Source of the DNA: Echinarachnius parma
Lineage: Eukaryota > Echinodermata > Echinoidea > Clypeasteroida > Echinarachniidae
NCBI GenBank assembly: GCA_037951105.1
Contig: JBAMJV010008409.1
Coordinates: 17,501-81,500, forward strand
Length of the DNA stretch: 64,000 nucleotides
Direction: 5' to 3'
Within the stretch, counting starts at the first letter, position 1. Each line of letters starts with the position of its first letter. The notes under the pieces were generated by a model. It did no database searches. It was not told the origin of the DNA and saw nothing but the letters and a program-made list of their open reading frames with translations. The position numbers and the translations under genes are program-made. This document shows, piece after piece, positions 24,069-36,273 of the stretch.

Positions 24069-24146
24069 GGTGAGGTGGAGTGGGGGGAGGCGCGGTGGGG
24101 GAGGGGGAGGGGTGAGGGGGAGGGGTGAGGGGGAGGGGTGAGGGGG
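24069..24146 (+). repeat. G-rich minisatellite, G-quadruplex candidate
   Basis: Repeated GGGGGAGGGGTGA words, giving many runs of four or more G within 80 bp. Confidence 0.85.
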
Positions 24147-26100
24147 GCTTGCATTACCCCTAGCTCTGGATTGCAATGTTAAGAGCTAATCTTAATTATG
24201 GTTATTAATTATGAATGTTTTGTTTTGGTATCATGTTGACGACTCCCTGACGACGTACCCTTGTGATCACCAAGATATTAAAGGGCATCAAGCGTGGGAA
24301 TGCTACACAGCGGGTCGCCATTTTGAACTAGGCTAGTTTGCGCGCACCGCATGACACTGAGCTAACGTGCATCACGCACCGTGCGCAACGCGTATGCAAG
24401 ATGGCGCCGCGCATCTGATTTGACGAATCTGAACTACCTTTAACACAAATATTGAACGCTCGCAAAATGATGACCTCAAAGGCATATAGGGGCTTTTGCA
24501 CATTAGACATTCATATAAGTCTAGAACGGAAGCTGATCAATTTCTAAATTGATCTGTTTGAACATTCAATGTAACGAACTTTGTTCGGCATGATATTTAT
24601 TGCGTTGTCTACTCTCTATTTGGCATATATGGGAATGAAATCTTTCCATACCAAAATTCAGATATATTAAAATTACATAATTACGTATCTTGTAAACATT
24701 AATTTTTACTTTTAGCCTGAAGCTTGTTCGAGCATTGACTGACATTGTAACAAGTCTGTACCTTTGTTCACAAGGAAGGGAGGCAAACTATTTAAATTGA
24801 ACCATGAGGTTAACTCATTCGTTAATAATTTTTTAAAAAGTTTATAGCGATATAATTGTAAAATAATGAGTACCCGGATAGATGGATAGATGAGGATGAA
24901 AAGATAACGATAATTACTTAATAACATTTCGGATAAACTTGTTGTATTATTTTAGAGAAAAAAATATGGCCATAATGTATACAAAAAATCACCTATATGC
25001 TATTTAAAAAAGACCCTGGGCAGTTCAGTGTTCAAAACCTCTAACACTGCTTTAAAGTGTTTTAATATGAAAAAGTCGAAAGGGCGCGAACACGTATTTC
25101 CGAGCGTCCTTATGACATGCGAACTATAGCTATAGAGTCCCATGTGGTATGAGGAAAACATAGCTATGACCGCAATCACCGTGGAAACCTAACTCCATTG
25201 ACTGTCAAATATTGGACATGAGTCATTGTGCGTGTGTCGTCATATGAGGCAAGAGCGACATGGGCGACACAAAACAAAAGGCGACAAGGGTAGAGAGACA
25301 GCGAGAGAGAGAGAGAGAGACGGGTTAAAAAGACGTGACGTGTGTCACGCGTCGTGTAAAGCAGTTTTTTTTCCGAGCGCGTTGGTCGCACTCGCCCCTC
25401 TCTTGTCATGCTTGTCTATAGCATATTCGGCACAATCTCTAATTGGACCAAAGTTTGTTAGCACTGTGCCACTGGCGACGGAAATCGGGTAAAAAGGGGG
25501 GGGGGGAGAGGGGTAAAAACAGAGAGTGGTTGAGTGGTGAGATAGGGGTGAGACGGACAAAAAGGGTTAAACAAAAAAGGAGAAGGGATGTCCCGCGCGT
25601 GGGAGTCGGGGAGTATGACGTAGTTTGTCTCGATATTGATATTTTCTCTCCTTTTTATAGTTGTCGCCATCGTATAATCAAACTAAAGGGATTGTCGACG
25701 GTTGTAGGGGCGTTTATTGACACATTTTGAACTTGGATCGAGGTTTCATTGTTGTCCTCATGAATGAAATGGATTTCGCGTGGGAACTTACAACTGGAGT
25801 TGTGGTTTTTAAAAAACTGTAGGTGGGCGCTATAATGTTCCACTTTGGTCCTCCTGTATACTTAGTCCTGTCAGTTGGAACAGCGAGAACAGGTGACAAG
25901 CTTTTTAAAGAGGCGAGAAGCTCGTTTTGCCGGATTTTATCAATCTTATTCAATTTTGGGGAAAATACAAAAAAATGAGAAGTGAAGATACAATGAATAC
26001 AAAGGCTTGTCTCTGAAGGGTGAAAGCTTTGGCTTCTCTATACACACCACTAATGTTTTTGTATGTGTATTATTTGATTAATGATTAATGGGATAATATC
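24147..26100. other. Intergenic sequence with CpG-rich patches
   Basis: No gene recognised. CpG-rich, lower-AT patches at about 24,300-24,420 (including gatggcgccgcgc) and 25,220-25,640 could be unlinked promoters or transposon pieces. A short (GA)n run is at 25,300-25,320 and a poly-G at 25,496-25,506. Confidence 0.45.
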
Positions 26101-26107
26101 GCAGTTC

Positions 26108-26264
26108 AGGGCCCCGTTGCAGAGAGAGATACACTCGATTGTGAGTTATGCACTTGATTGTAAGTCAGATAATTTGCGCGTTTCAACCAATCAGAATGAT
26201 CTGATTTACAATTAAATGCAACTTTACAATCGATTGTATCTCGTTCTGCAACGGGGCCCTGGTC
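26108..26264. mobile_element. MITE family D, best-preserved copy
   Basis: About 157 bp. Ends ggccccgttgcagagagaga and its complement tctcgttctgcaacggggcc, with inner inverted acactcgattgt / acaatcgattgt. Confidence 0.85.
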
Positions 26265-26528
26265 AGCATGAAGGAAGGGGTAAGTGGTTAATAACATGTC
26301 TTTGTCGTCTTGATTTACAACCTGTCGACTCATCATTTAGAGGTTTTTGTCGTCCAGCATGTCCAGCTAAAAAGGTGCACGGGGGAACTATTTGCACTTC
26401 CGTTTATATCTGGAGCGTCTAGGTGCTAAAGGCGAAAGCCGGCGGAGATTTTTTTTTTGTTGTCTTTTATACAAGATTTCTCCTAAACCACATCGCAACG
26501 GGCACCAATCTATTTTCTGCGTAAAGGT

Positions 26529-27178
26529 AACCACCACCATCCAGCATCTAATCCCAGCCACCTAGCCACCCACGAAAAGGAGAAAAGGAAGAAAGTTGAT
26601 GTCTAGCCTAGATGTTGAACAACCAGGGACAGTGTCATTGATATACGTTATGGATGACAAAGGGACACTATAGTCTTGCCCTCCCCCATCGGGCCCGTAG
26701 CCAGGATTTTTCAAGCGGGAGTGTAATTTACAAAAACGGGACCGAAACCGAACGTGGCCGAGACCTAGACCACTGATTGAGTCGGGGGGGTCTCCGTCGC
26801 CAACAATTTTCGAGGCCGAGACCGAGACCACTGGTTTCTTTGTATAATCAATCCTCCTGAGTATACGTGGTCCACCGATAAAAGGGTGGACCTTTCTGAA
26901 GTTGGTGGGGGGGGGGGGGGGGGGGGGTGCGAAAGCACCCAACGCACCCCCTGGCCTGCTCATAATGCCTCCTCTCCCGGTTGGAGTATCAAAGAAAGAT
27001 ATGTAAACGCATAATGACCACTATCCTGGGGCCAGTTTCATGAAAGGGTCTTATAAATGTTAAATGTTCAACGTAAACGTTACCACCATTCAGCGAATTC
27101 TATGCCCAGCCACCCACGAAAAGAGAAAGGGGAGAAATGTGATGTCTAGCCTAGATGTTGAACGACCACTGACAGTGG
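26529..27178. repeat. Direct repeat flanking an insertion
   Basis: 26,529-26,635 and 27,081-27,178 share the phrases ccacccacgaaaag and gatgtctagcctagatgttg. The 440 bp between includes a poly-G run (26,907-26,928) and looks inserted or is part of a longer tandem. Confidence 0.6.
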
Positions 27179-27560
27179 GGGACAGTGTCAGCGTTGCAAA
27201 AAAAATGCCGGCAAATAATTTGGTATAAAGAAAAATTTTCATTACAACCTGCAAAGTAGGAAACCATAACGGTTACCCCGTTGTCGGCATACCAAATAAT
27301 ACAGTGTGCATTAGTCGATTGTTGTTTCCAAAAAACAAAAACAAAACGGACAAGAAAACGGAAATGAAATACATTGGCGGAAACTGGTGACAAAGTATGT
27401 CAAACTCCCGGCAAAACAAATACATAGTCACATCTACCCACCAATTACATTTTTGGGACATAAGTTTTCGGTCTTCGTTTTAAATTGTGAATAGTAGTGG
27501 ATCTACTTCGTGTGAAACAGCGGCCCACCCCCCTCACTTTATGGCCGGGATGACCCTATC
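27179..27560. other. Unassigned intergenic sequence
   Basis: No gene seen. Confidence 0.5.
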
Positions 27561-27563
27561 TTT

Positions 27564-27757
27564 GCATCTGACCACGGAACTCCAATAATGGACTAGATAT
27601 GCTATAGATAAAGTGACTTTCACTGATTGTGTCTGACCACGGAACTCCAATAATGGATAGATATGCTATAGATAAAGTGACTTTCACTGATTGTGTCTGA
27701 CCACGGAACTCCAATAATGGACTAGATATGCTATAGATAAAGTGATTTTCACTGATT
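27564..27757. repeat. 65-bp tandem repeat, three units
   Basis: Units start tgaccacggaactccaataa and continue atggactagatatgctatag; nearly identical, with a 2-bp deletion in the second. Confidence 0.95.
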
Positions 27758-27766
27758 GCGTGGGCG

Positions 27767-28332
27767 TTAAAGGACAATGAAATCCAAACAAATTGTTTTA
27801 TACACTATAAGACACTAAATATGCTGAATAGTCCCTGAAAATTTGAGCGCAATCGGTCAAGAAATAAGAAAACTATGGCTCTTTGAAAAGAGCCATGTGT
27901 TTCTTCAAGTGACTCAAATTGGCAACGCACTCTGGCAAAGTTGTGGACAACTCCCCATACATTTTGTACACAAAATTTCAATTTTGTTCAATTTTCTCAA
28001 AATTTATGTTTACCCTTCGTTCGAGTTCAACATATGTTTTGTCGAATGCTTTTATACATAACATATCATGAGTTGGGGGAATGAAAACATGTGACTATGA
28101 AGAAAACTTTTAAAAATGGGAACTTTTGTGTACAAAACATATGGGGAGTTGTCCACACACTTATCAGAGTGCGTTGCCAATTTGAGTTCCCCATAGGAAT
28201 AAATGGACACCTTCAAAGAGCCGTAGTTTTCTTGTTTCTTGCCCGATTATGCTCTAACTTTCAGAGATTATTCCTCGTAATCTCCTCAAGACTATGAAAG
28301 CAACATTTTGCTTGGGTTTCATTGCCCTTTAA
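27767..28332. mobile_element. Long palindromic TTAA element
   Basis: 566 bp. Ends TTAAAGGACAATGAAATCC and its complement gggtttcattgccctttaa. Long inner arms match in inverted order (ttggcaacgcactctg / cagagtgcgttgccaa; ggacaactccccata / tatggggagttgtcc). No transposase. Confidence 0.85.
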
Positions 28333-28565
28333 ATGAACGTCAATGGCGGGCGGCGCGGCGGTCATTGCCGTGTGGTAATAGTCTCCGGTTTGTGTTATTA
28401 TCCTTGATCTATATATTTTGTCGCTCTCTCTCTGTGTACAGGGTTCAATACACGGTCAGTGCCACTGGCGTAATTTAGGAACTTGAGCATTTGGAGGCTC
28501 GGGCGCATTTAAAACCAAATAACAGTATTTGGAAAGTTACCGAAAGCATATATTGGCCAAACTAA

Positions 28566-29139
28566 TTAAAGGGATAGTTGAGTTCTGGTAAAGAGAGTAC
28601 AGTTTTTGTCAAACTGAATGTTTGTAACCAAAACCTGCACCATTACATTACAAACTAATAGAACATATAACTCCACAATGCTCAAAAGGAATTCAAAACT
28701 ACAAATGACTATAAGTAAAAAACATGTTATCATTCAAAAAGAGCCATTAAAACTCAAGAGGGTGCTCTCTAAACACTCATCGGTATCAACCATTTACAAT
28801 AAAATACTGTGCATGTGATGTTTTGATGAAATAGTGATTAGATAGAGAGATAATCAACAACTATTTAAAAACCTCTTTTGTAAACTTTTGAAAAGAGGAA
28901 GCATTTTTTAAAACTTTTAACGGCTGGTTCAAAAATCTCTAATAAATGTGGGGCCCCACATTTATTACAAATGGTTATGTTTATGTATAATTCGGCCATT
29001 TCTGAACCGGTCTTGATCAAATAAAGTTTATTCTGTGATTAAAATTGTATGCTCTTTCGAATTTGACACTCAGTTTTTCATTATCTCACAACAAAATTAT
29101 TGTAGCGCCCTCTATACCAAAACTCAACTATCCCTTTAA
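28566..29139. mobile_element. MITE family A copy (TTAA ends)
   Basis: 574 bp. Ends TTAAAGGGATAGTTGAGTT and its complement aactcaactatccctttaa. Shares interior accaaaacctgcaccatta and tcattcaaaaagagccatta with 37,265 and 39,186. Confidence 0.9.
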
Positions 29140-30384
29140 TCAATATCGTTGAAATAGTCTAAAAGGGGGCTTTTGTGGTTAAAAACTAATCTTAGTATCG
29201 TTAAATAAGGAAAGGTCCGTTAAAACGTCCAAGCACGCCACGGGCACGCCACCAGCACGCCGCTGAAATTGGGTCTAAATTTACCGCCCGTTCGCCCCCT
29301 GCGCCGGGCTGGATACCGAATGGCTGTAGGATCGATAAGCCCGCATGCCGTGCGTACATGTATGCGCTTGCATAGCTTTTGCAATTATAATTTAATTTTT
29401 TTCGAACATTTTATTGCTCAAATAGTAAACTTCAAAAACATGTTTTTTCTTCCATATACAAATCTCTACATTAACAGAAATTTTAAGATATGATATATTA
29501 TTTTAGTTTTAAAAAACGTATTTTTCATATTTTGTGGGTGGGGCGTTTCTCAATACTGGTTTTTGACTTTACGGTAAGCACATTAAATCATGAAAATCGA
29601 AGGTTAATTGAATAAAAGTCCTGGTCAGTCCCCAAAAAATTATTCGCCCCTGGTCAGTGTTAATCGATAGGCTTGCTTCTTCTCACTTGACTTCCTTCTT
29701 TCTGTTCAGATTTATTAATTCCTTATGTCTTCCGGTGTTCCTATATGTTGCTAAATTTGCGTTTCTTTCTTCCTTTCTTTCATTTCCTTTCTTTATTTCA
29801 ACACATTTTCCTGAATCCCCTAAAAGTGTATATTCTTCTTATTTCATCATTTTCATTTGTATTTGTATTTGAATGTTCCGTCCTTTATATACTTTATTCC
29901 CTTCTCCCGTAACTTCTTTCTGTGTTTGTTTCTTTAGTTCTACATTTTCTTTCTTAGTACATGACTAGTAATGTACTATTCCAGTGATAAGTGTATTTCA
30001 TTGCTTCCTCTCCTTCTTTATCTGTTGAAGTTATTGTCAGTTCCATCTGAAATTCCTACCTATTTTAGTTTACAGCCGTCATTTTATTAATACCACCCGG
30101 CTTTACAAATTCTCCCCTTTCCTTTTCCTCGTTATATTTAATTTCGGATCCCCGCTTCCTCTGTTTTTGGATGATATCAAGTTATGATATTTAGGTAGGA
30201 TGGGCTAATATGTCAGCGTGTCACGGACCCCTGTCCTTGAATATGGATTTAGCGTGACCGGAAAATTGCATACGGCAGATTAGTATATCGGTTGTGACAT
30301 TGACGGTGACTTTCACCTATAACCCTGCAGTGAGAAAACTGTATACCCTATCAAACGTGCATGGCTAGGTGATGACAAGTACCT
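29140..30384. other. Intergenic sequence
   Basis: No gene recognised. A T/C-rich stretch spans 29,660-30,180. Confidence 0.5.
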
Positions 30385-30690
30385 CAGTGGCGTAGTTACA
30401 AAGGGCATGGGGGAGGAGGCACCCCCCCCCCCCCTATAATCTGATTAAACAATAAAACATGAAGGGGCAATGCTTTAACAAAAAATGTAGAAATACATAC
30501 GATGCCGGGTCCCATACCTATTATTTCCACACCAGATAACCAGAGAGTGTTTATACCCCCCCCCCCCCCCCCACACCAATACTTTGATAAAAACAATAAA
30601 ACATGAGGGGCACTCCTTTAAAAAATATATAGGATATATATGTGCGCCCCCCCCCCCCTCATATGTGCGCCCCCCCCCCCCCCCCTCACA
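30385..30690. mobile_element. Poly-C-bearing repeat fragments
   Basis: Begins cagtggcgtagttacaaag (the family seen at 16,914), followed by two related pieces with aacaataaaacatga and four poly-C runs (30,421, 30,557, 30,646, 30,670). Confidence 0.55.
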
Positions 30691-31049
30691 TTCAATAATT
30701 CGCGATTCGCGTGCCCATAATCAGTCCACCAATATGGCAACTCATCTTGTAAACAATTCCTTGAAGGTTTCCATGACAACTGAAATTCGAATAAGGAATC
30801 TTACGGTAAATAAAGTCTAAAATGTTTTTTTCTTTCGTGGAAAAGTGGTGGTCCTATACGTACCGTCGTACGTATTTAGAAGCCACTTATCGCTCAACAT
30901 GTTGATCAGTGTTCTCTATAATATAGCCTTGGGAATATCCATAATTCTTGGAAAGAAAGTGGTTCTGAAAAGGACCAACTTATCACTCAAAGTTTCGATA
31001 AGTATGTTTTGATTGTTGTCAGGAGAAGACAGGTATGTTTTATTCATCA

Positions 31050-31335
31050 TTTGTTTACAGACAGATGGGAGTTTTCACAATGATCCCAAGTTGGACTTAA
31101 ACATCAGTTTCTTTGTAAAATTGTTATACGAGTTCTTTAAACAGGCCACGATAATCATTAACATTTTCCTTTATCAAAGAGGCTTCAAGTTATTGATGTG
31201 GAATTTTGTGGAAAAGTTTCAAATATTCGCATTTGGGTTCTTAAATATGATTAATTCCGAAGCAACTAAATAGCTTTCCATAATTTTAAATCCAACTTAG
31301 TGTTAGGTTCGACTTGGGATCTCTGTGAAACACCC
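31050..31335. mobile_element. MITE family C copy
   Basis: Ends ttttcacaatgatcccaagttgg and caacttagtgttaggttcg..ctgtgaaac. Runs into a poly-C tract at 31,332. Confidence 0.6.
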
Positions 31336-31550
31336 CCCCCCCCCCCCCCCCCCCCCTGCCCAGTATGTGTGAAATCTTGGGCGCAACGGGTTGGGCTGAT
31401 TGGAGGGGGAGGAGGCATATGTTTTGTTTTTCTTTATTTTGTAATGGATTTTCCCCTTATGTTTTCATTGTTTTTTATTCAATTATTGGCGGCGGCACGT
31501 GCCCACCCCCCCCCCCCCCCCATGCACTTGGTGATATACGCCACTGTATA
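31336..31550. mobile_element. Poly-C repeat, CAGTGGCGTAGC family
   Basis: Poly-C at both ends (31,333-31,357 and 31,505-31,520), with ggcacgtgccc and cgccactgta at the right end. Confidence 0.55.
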
Positions 31551-31562
31551 ATGAACATGAGG

Positions 31563-31655
31563 AAGAGAATAGGCGTATAATTTACCAGGACTCGAACCGA
31601 GACCTCCGTATCGCGGGACCGGTGCTGCTCTGTCCACTGAGCTTCGTAGAGCTTT
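31563..31655 (-). mobile_element. tRNA-derived sequence (SINE head or tRNA relic)
   Basis: The minus strand reads agctcagtggacagagc (A box and D-arm) and ggtctcggttcgagtcct (B box and T-arm), with about 30 bp between. Anticodon-stem and acceptor-stem pairing is poor, so a functional tRNA is unlikely. Confidence 0.55.
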
Positions 31656-32079
31656 TATTTGTATTCATTTGATTTATTTCTGAAAGAAAGATATACTGGT
31701 GAAAACTGATAATCTACTAAAACTTCGCACGTGCAAAAAAAAATAATAAAGGCAATTGTGGGCCTAATTGATATTTCGATACTATAGCTAGCAGAATCTT
31801 CATTCAACCGTCTAGGTGACCTGTACGTATTAATTTATATTTACCTGACATGGTTTTGGGCCGAAAATTATTATTACAATGTATAATATTTACCTTTAAA
31901 AATCACCTCATTCTGCCAATTTCTTTGACCACATTTTTTTCTTGATTTTGTTGGAAAGGAGAAGGCACCTGGGGGCAGAGTCAATTTGTGAGGGGTCCGT
32001 GTCCACAGGCCCCACTTAGCTACGCCCCTGCCCCCCCCCCCCCCCCCCCCCGGTTTAAATTGAACCTCAATACGTCACT

Positions 32080-33150
32080 GCGGTCAAGTCAAGACTTCTC
32101 GATTTCTCAACCTTGCAAGTTTCGTGTCAGATATTCTTCCTTCGTGTTTGCGGCAGAACTAACCTAGACTAACCTATAGACTAACCTATAGTCTAGTCTA
32201 CTCCAGACTTTCTACGAAATACAGGTACTTCACACCTGTGTCTAGTCGGCACGTGTGAACATTGGCATTCTGATGTTTGATGTTGAAAGGATCACCTATT
32301 CCCCTTATTATAATTCCTAGTGTATTCCCCCTTATGTTTGGTGGTGTAGCTATACAGGGTGGCCCAACAAACGGAACGGGGCACTTCCCAAAATATAGTA
32401 ACAAAGTAATTATGTCCATCGGATAGGGCGTCTTTTCCAATGAAAAACGATACCAAGAACAGTCATTTTGGTCGTGTAGTTTTTGTTTTAGGGCGCTGTG
32501 AGTGACACCATGTCAGGTTCCCATTTTTGTCAATTTTTACCAAGTCAGTGCTCGATAAATCGCACTTCCTAGCATCGAACAACTATGCCCATTCTCTCGA
32601 CACACAGCTGAATGCACACTAACAATGGCGCACGTATTACTCGTTGTTTGATGCTACGACGGGCAGTAAGTGCGATTCATCAGGCACTGACTTGGTGTCA
32701 CTCACAGCGCCCTAACACAAAAACTACAGGACTAAAATGACTGTTCTTGGTATCGTTTTTCATTGGAAATGACACCCTATCCGATGGGACGTAATCATTT
32801 TGTTACTTTATTTTGGGAAGTGGTCCGTTCCGGGGTTTTTTTTGGCCACCCCGTTTAGGATTCTTTTCCAGTGAGATGGGGGTTGCGGTCCAGACTTCTC
32901 GAGTTCAGTTGTATTAATTGACCTTGCACGTTTTATGTCCGCTATTCTTCGTTTTTTTGCGTCAGAACTAACCTAGCTAGACCAACGTACTAGTCTAATC
33001 CAGACCTTCCACGAAATGGATGTAATTTACACCTGCACCCAGTCGGCACGTGTGGATATTGACATCCTTCTGATGTTGATAGCTGCTCACCTATTCCCCT
33101 CATAATAACATGTCATTCTAATACCCCCCTTGTATACTCCCTTATGTTCA
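32080..33150. repeat. Diverged direct repeat split by a palindromic element
   Basis: About 270 bp from aagacttctcga through cagaactaacctag, cagtcggcacgtgtg-like and cacctattcccctyat phrases occurs at 32,090-32,350 and again at 32,890-33,150. The palindromic element at 32,351 separates them. Confidence 0.7.
32351..32857. mobile_element. mariner-like palindromic element (TA ends)
   Basis: About 507 bp. Starts TATACAGGGTGGCCCAACA and ends ttggccaccccgttta. Arms of about 150 bp match in inverted order (gataccaagaacagtcattt / aaatgactgttcttggtatc; gggcgctgtgagtgacacca / tgtcactcacagcgccc). No transposase. ACAGGGTG-type ends with TA sites are typical of Tc1/mariner relatives. Confidence 0.8.
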
Positions 33151-34085
33151 GGGGCATAGTTAAGATTTGTCCAGTGAGGGATGTGGTCAGCACCATGCAG
33201 GGGTGACTTGAATCATAAGGGGGCACCGTGCCGGGTTTAAAAAGGGTATTCACCAGTTTAGGTGGCCGAATTTACAATTTTGCCCGAATCTGGTTATAAT
33301 ATTTACATTGAAATGACATGATTTGGGCTGACAATGATCATACTTTTAACCTTTAAAATGAGATTGTCGATACATTTTGTCAATTTTTCTGCTAACATGA
33401 TGATTTTTGGTGCGGGCACCTGGAGGCCCAAACAATTTGTGTGTGGAGGGGGGGGGGGGGGGGGCATGTGCCTGCAATATAATGCTCTCCAGGGAGGTGA
33501 AAGTGTGGGTTGATTGTGTGTGTACCCAATCATGTATCCGTGACCGATGTAATAATTGTGTGGCTTTGCAAAGCGTTTAGAGATGGTCGTCAATCATATA
33601 TTCGGCTCCATATAAATCGATACCATATAGGCGTACCGAGTGGGTGGGGTGTTTGGGGTGTATAACACCCCCTTTAGTGAAAAAAATACTGTTGTAGGTA
33701 TTTAAACAGACCCCAACAACGCCACTGAATGAAGCCAAAACACCCCCTTGACAAAAAATCCTGGGTATGTTCATGTTCAATACCATAGTCATATGAATCA
33801 CAATTGTGTGTTTCATCTGTACATTCATTTATTGATTATTTTACTTCAAAACATTAACAGGTATAAAGTTCATTAATGGTAGTTAGAACATTTTAAAATG
33901 ACTTGCAAAAATAGCCTATCTGCCTGAAAGGAAATTGACACTTGACAGTTATATTGTCCATATTATAATCATTGCTAATGATGTTCCTGTCATACTGAAT
34001 GTCTCTGGGCATACAAAAAAAGACGTCATTATAATATCGCTGATGACCTCGACGTCACATCATTCCGGAGGATGCCGAAGAAAAT
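33151..34085. other. Intergenic sequence with repeat fragments
   Basis: Holds a partial copy of the 21-bp-repeat element near 33,255-33,310 and a poly-G tract at 33,447-33,463. No gene. Confidence 0.5.
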
Positions 34086-34089
34086 ATTC

Positions 34090-34925
34090 AGTGGTTGTCA
34101 TGGTGAATAATATTGCGACATATTTGTTGTCTCTCAAATTCATTGGTAAGACCGTCTGCACGCATCTGAAATTTGAGCCAGCTAGTGTCAACGTCTCTTA
34201 AATCCCATTGAACTTTGGTCAAAATAAATATGAATCCATTTTTTGACCAGAGTATAATATCAAATATGGTTATTTTGTTTCAATTGTAAGACTCTATACA
34301 TCTGCACGCGCGTAACTTAGATTTAAGCCCTTGTCAGAGTGCCTCTGATATTCATCTTGGGTCAAAATAAATATGGATCCACTTTTTTTTACCAGAATAC
34401 ATTTAATCTCCAAAATATAGTTATGAAGAAGGTTATACAACCACTATTTGCATATTCAACCTTTATTGCAACATGTATATGTTTCAATTGTAAGACTCTT
34501 AACATCTGCACGTAACTTAGATATAAGACCGTGTCAGAGTGCCTATTCCGTCATATTTTGGGTCAAAATAATTTTGGATCCAATTGTTCAATGACCAGAA
34601 TAATCCAAAAGATATGGTTATGAATTATGTAATACAACACAATTTGCATATTCAACCTTTATTGCAACATATTTGTTTCAACTGTAGGACTAACATTTGC
34701 ACGTAACTTAGATTTAAGCCTGTGACATAATGCCTCTTCCGTTACCAGTATATATTGGGTCAAAATAATGATGAATCAAATATTTTACCAGAATAATCTA
34801 AAAAATATGGTTATGATGAATTAGGTTATACAACCAATATTTTCATATTTAACCTTTACTACAACATATTGGTTTCAACTGTAAGACTCTACCGTCTGCA
34901 CGTAACTTAGATTTATAAGCCAGCC
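34090..34925. repeat. Tandem repeat of about 190-200 bp, roughly five units
   Basis: Anchors cacgtaacttagat occur near 34,311, 34,511, 34,699 and 34,900, each preceded by gtttcaactgtaagact and followed by gggtcaaaataa. The first, most divergent unit is at about 34,100-34,220. Confidence 0.8.
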
Positions 34926-35167
34926 GCATGTGTCGTCTTTTCCGCTGGGAGAAAAAATTATAAATTTAATATCATCATCATTTTACATTTACTAAATATA
35001 TATTATCAGTGGCGCCACCAATAATTTGATGTAATAAACAAAAATAAAAAGAAGAACAAAAATACATAGATTATGCCCCAAAATTAAGTGGGGGTACTCC
35101 CACCAGATTGGAAGCTTCCGAGATGTGGTGCTGGAGACGCATTCTGAAGATCAAATGGATCAAACGG

Positions 35168-35404
35168 CCGGTGTAAAGCCCTCTGCAGACAGAGCCGACT
35201 CGACCCGATCCGACTGGTTTTCATTCGGATCGGCTCAGTTTTCAGTGCCTCGCGACACACATTTTGCCAGTCAAGAGACAGTCGGATGCCAGTTGGGGCC
35301 GATTCAACACGATGAATCGGATCAGACCGACCGGGCCCAACTCTAGCCTGATTGAAACCAGTCGGATCGGGTCGAGTCGGCTCTGTCTGCAGAGGGCTTT
35401 AGAG
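35168..35404. mobile_element. Palindromic element with arms of about 48 bp
   Basis: Left arm aaagccctctgcagacagag..actcgacccgatccgactgg; right arm is its near-perfect complement. About 237 bp; ends at AAAGCC/GGCTTT. Confidence 0.85.
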
Positions 35405-35689
35405 AGAGTTGGAGAAGACCGGAAACTGATCGGAATCATATAGTCAGAGCAGAAAGAGGAAATGGGTGGCACGCAGCATTAAATACACAAAAGTTTGTTC
35501 AGACTTGTACTAGGAGGAAGGCCGGGATCAAGGGGAATGAAACGCATCAGAATGTTGGACTCGAAGAGCTATGAGAAGAGAGGTGTGATGGTCTGATTTT
35601 TGAGCAAAATCACCAGACTGATTGGAGGCACACCTTATGTTTTTCTCATTGTTTAAAATTAAAAAAAGGTTGTTGGGTTTGTAAACTAA

Positions 35690-35766
35690 TTGGGGGCATG
35701 TGCCGTACCCCCCCCCCCCCCCCCCCCCTCCCTACCACTTGTACCCATGGTAGTTACGTCACTACT
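35690..35766. mobile_element. CAGTGGCGTAGC-family fragment with poly-C
   Basis: attgggggcatgtgccgtac then about 20 C then gtagttacgtcactac. This is one end of the family. Confidence 0.5.
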
Positions 35767-35826
35767 AGGTGTTTTTCACATGGGTTTTGGTCGCTTCTAC
35801 GGCTTCCTCTTCTCACTTCTATATGA

Positions 35827-36206
35827 TCCATAGGCGTAGGCAAGGAGGCGGGGGCTGGGGGCTGCAGCCCCCCCCCCCCCCCCCCCCACCCCCTGGATTT
35901 TTGAAAACGGCCGTATTTGGGCCAAAAGCACCTGACATTCGGGGAAAAACATGTCATATTCGGGCAAAATCATGTCATATTCGGGCAAACTCATGTTAAA
36001 TTTGGGCAAAGTCATCTTATTTTCGGGCAAAGTCATCTTATTATCGTGCAAAATCATGTTATTTTCGGGCAAAATCATGTTATTTTCGGACTAAGCCATC
36101 AAAAACATATCATTCTCGGGCTTACAAATTATTCGGGCAAAATACCTCCGCCCCCCCCCCCCCCTCCCCCACCCCCCTGAGAAAAAACGTTTCCCTATGC
36201 CCATGA
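35827..36206 (+). mobile_element. Interspersed element with 21-bp internal repeats
   Basis: Inverse copy of the element at 18,126. Starts ccataggcgtagg, ends ccctatgcccatg. About eight 21-bp units with core ttcgggcaaaatcatgttat at 35,937-36,107, flanked by poly-C. The 21-bp period keeps frame, giving an apparent heptapeptide repeat (HVIFGQN), but both copies break it. Confidence 0.8.
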
Positions 36207-36273
36207 CCAACAGGGTCACACTTTGTAACCTAGATCTCTTCAGCATGTTCAGGCGCTTTGAATAGGGCATACA

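Noticed and set aside
31563..31655. Functional tRNA gene
   Set aside because: A and B boxes are present, but acceptor and anticodon stems do not pair; better read as a SINE head.
35917..36180. CRISPR-like array or heptapeptide-repeat protein
   Set aside because: The 21-bp units are contiguous without spacers, the genome is eukaryotic, and the inverse copy at 18,126 does not keep the same frame.
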